In this document: positions 36,963-37,990 of the stretch, piece after piece
Layout of the letters: each line of letters begins with the position of its first letter
Numbering within the stretch: the first letter of the stretch is position 1
DNA from: a virus
Length of the DNA: 37,990 nucleotides
Strand: one strand, 5' to 3'
IMG/VR virus record: IMGVR_UViG_3300031576_000180
Span: 1 to 37,990 of that record
Notes under the pieces: model-generated
Databases searched by the model: none
What the model saw: the letters and a program-made list of their open reading frames with translations, nothing else
Told to the model about the DNA's origin: nothing
Position numbers and translations under genes: made by a program

Positions 36963-37823
36963 TTAGAATGCCTCTTCCAGTGGCGGTTCGGCGTGTTCAA
37001 AAGCCGCATCGTCATCACTCGTTGGCCTCTTGGTGACAGGTGCATTTTTCCATGCGCCCAGCCATTCCTGGGCCTCGTTCAGAAGATGCGACATCTCTGC
37101 CGCAGTTTGTTTGCCAACATAGAATATAGCCAGTTTTGCCACATCCGTTTTTTCTGGCAGTTCAACACAGATGGGCGTGATGGGCGACTGCGATTTCTCC
37201 GGGCCGACCATCTTCACATTTGGATTTTCTCCGAACGTGCCAAGTTTGCGATAAAAGCAATTTGCCGGAACTTTCGGCGCGGCCTTGCGTCGTTCGCCGT
37301 CAATATGCTTTTCAAACTCTTTCAGGGTAGTAAGCAGGTTGCCAGCCTGATAACCCTTCGCCGATAACACCGTTGGGGCAAAGTAGAACACGCCTTTGGC
37401 CTCTTTGTTGTACTGACCCAACACGGTCAAAACTTGAACGTGCCGCCGATACCCTTCCACGTAGTCGGCGCTGGCCTGTTTGCCGTCCTTCGCTACCCAG
37501 CGATTACGGAATGCAATCGGAGCGACGATGAGAATTCGGGCAATGTAAGCCTCGTAGGTTTTGTTATCTTTGGTAGAGATTTCAGCCGGGGAAAAGATGG
37601 GCGGAAGTGGCTTTTCAAGGCGTTCGCACGCCTCAATGATTTGCTCGGCCTTACTTCCCCACCCGCCGAAATACTGCGGGCCGCCGACTTGCCTCAGCGC
37701 CGGATTACCATTGATGGCCCAAAAGTACAGAGCCGGGAATGGCAATTCGATTCCCTCGCCGCTCTTCATGCTGTCTTGAAGCGCGGCTGTGCTTGTTTCG
37801 TCAATATCAAATTGGTTTGTCAT
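36963..37823 (-). CDS. Putative single-stranded DNA-binding protein, 286 aa
   Basis: The N-terminus is short and acidic, followed by a domain rich in aromatic and Gly residues (IELPFPALYFWAINGNPALRQVGGPQYFGGWG), a middle with YIARILIVAPIAFRNRWVAKDG and a helical part (LLTTLKEFEKHIDGERRK). The C-terminus is a disordered acidic tail ending in Phe (SDDDAAFEHAEPPLEEAF), as in SSB proteins and T7 gp2.5, where the acidic tip with terminal Phe binds partner replication proteins. No match to a specific family was possible by eye. Ribosome site AAAGGAT precedes ATG 37823. The replication gene position supports the call. Confidence 0.55.
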   Translation of the reverse strand: MTNQFDIDETSTAALQDSMKSGEGIELPFPALYFWAINGNPALRQVGGPQYFGGWGSKAEQIIEACERLEKPLPPIFSPAEISTKDNKTYEAYIARILIVAPIAFRNRWVAKDGKQASADYVEGYRRHVQVLTVLGQYNKEAKGVFYFAPTVLSAKGYQAGNLLTTLKEFEKHIDGERRKAAPKVPANCFYRKLGTFGENPNVKMVGPEKSQSPITPICVELPEKTDVAKLAIFYVGKQTAAEMSHLLNEAQEWLGAWKNAPVTKRPTSDDDAAFEHAEPPLEEAF

Positions 37824-37929
37824 GGTAGTTTATCCTTTGTAGTGAAATTGTTTCGCGGTCTACACGCGCCGCGTTCGCGCTCTGGCTGGCCGGGCCGATT
37901 ACCGAGCCTGTTGCTCCTTCAGCTTTTAG

Positions 37930-37990
37930 TGGCGCGTCCGAGATTCGAACTCGGAGGGCGTGGGGCAGGCCGACCCTGCTCAGCCTTTCG
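37930..37990 (-). tRNA. 3' part of a tRNA or tRNA-like sequence (cut by the window end)
   Basis: On the minus strand a perfect 5-bp T stem (CCGAG/CTCGG) encloses the canonical loop TTCGAAT (37938-37954), followed by ACGCGCC as the acceptor 3' strand and a discriminator A (37930). No CCA is encoded. Upstream a 5-bp hairpin (GCAGG/CCTGC) could be a long variable arm, and CGAAA at the very edge could be a serine CGA anticodon with two As. About ten bases between the arm and the T stem do not fit a normal tRNA, so a remnant or att site is also possible. The acceptor 5' strand is outside the window. Confidence 0.45.

Overview
The window is a large piece of a tailed double-stranded DNA phage (or prophage) genome with GC-rich, tightly overlapping genes. 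The virion genes point to a short-tailed (podovirus-like) phage: TerL, portal, a very large internal protein with a lytic transglycosylase domain, scaffold, an N4-gp56-like major capsid protein, a T7 gp11-like adaptor, a T7 gp12-like nozzle and receptor-binding proteins follow one another on the + strand with no tail-tube or tape-measure module. The host is not stated by the sequence. A nested-hairpin repeat present three times resembles interspersed repeats I recall from Chloroflexota genomes, which is a weak hint only. No integrase, DNA polymerase or RNA polymerase gene is visible, so the window is probably not the whole genome.

Layout. (1) 15-2600, leftward early-type operon of small unknown genes and an ArdC-like antirestriction metalloprotease. 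It starts at a strong promoter overlapped by a perfect 24-bp palindrome (2568-2599), has a second strong promoter (2182-2210) and ends at a terminator (15-56). The first reading frame of this operon is a 38-residue remnant of a GIY-YIG (T5orf172/MUG113-type) domain. (2) 2711-5431, rightward packaging genes (small terminase candidate, small basic protein, TerL), including a pyrimidine-rich gap 3333-3575. (3) 5434-19019, portal, three related proline-rich proteins (two with HExxH metallopeptidase motifs) and a 2994-residue giant protein. (4) 19016-26134, zinc-ribbon protein, a strong hairpin-T tract, scaffold, capsid and a run of small head or decoration proteins, including one with 18-residue repeats and one LamG-like protein. 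(5) 26134-30893, adaptor, nozzle, tail-associated proteins, a PD-(D/E)XK nuclease-like protein and a C1q/TNF-like receptor-binding candidate. (6) 30906-35443, leftward operon of about twelve small overlapping genes: membrane peptides, zinc-knuckle proteins, HTH proteins, a truncated DUF1064 nuclease and a topoisomerase-type zinc-ribbon gene split by an in-frame TAG. (7) 35444-37990, a structured non-coding stretch, an HNH-AP2 homing endonuclease with its own promoter, terminator and ribosome-site-sequestering leader hairpin, an SSB-like gene, and the 3' end of a tRNA-like sequence at the edge.

Most genes within each operon overlap by ATGA/GTGA, which implies translational coupling. The + strand genes make the particle. 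The two flanking leftward blocks look like host-takeover, regulation and replication genes. The most unusual features are the leader of the homing endonuclease, the amber-interrupted zinc-ribbon gene, the hairpin repeat that is read in the same frame in two different genes, and the duplicated metallopeptidase-like virion genes that share a 65-bp start cassette. I did not recognise a complete new defence or counter-defence system; ArdC is the only established anti-host function.
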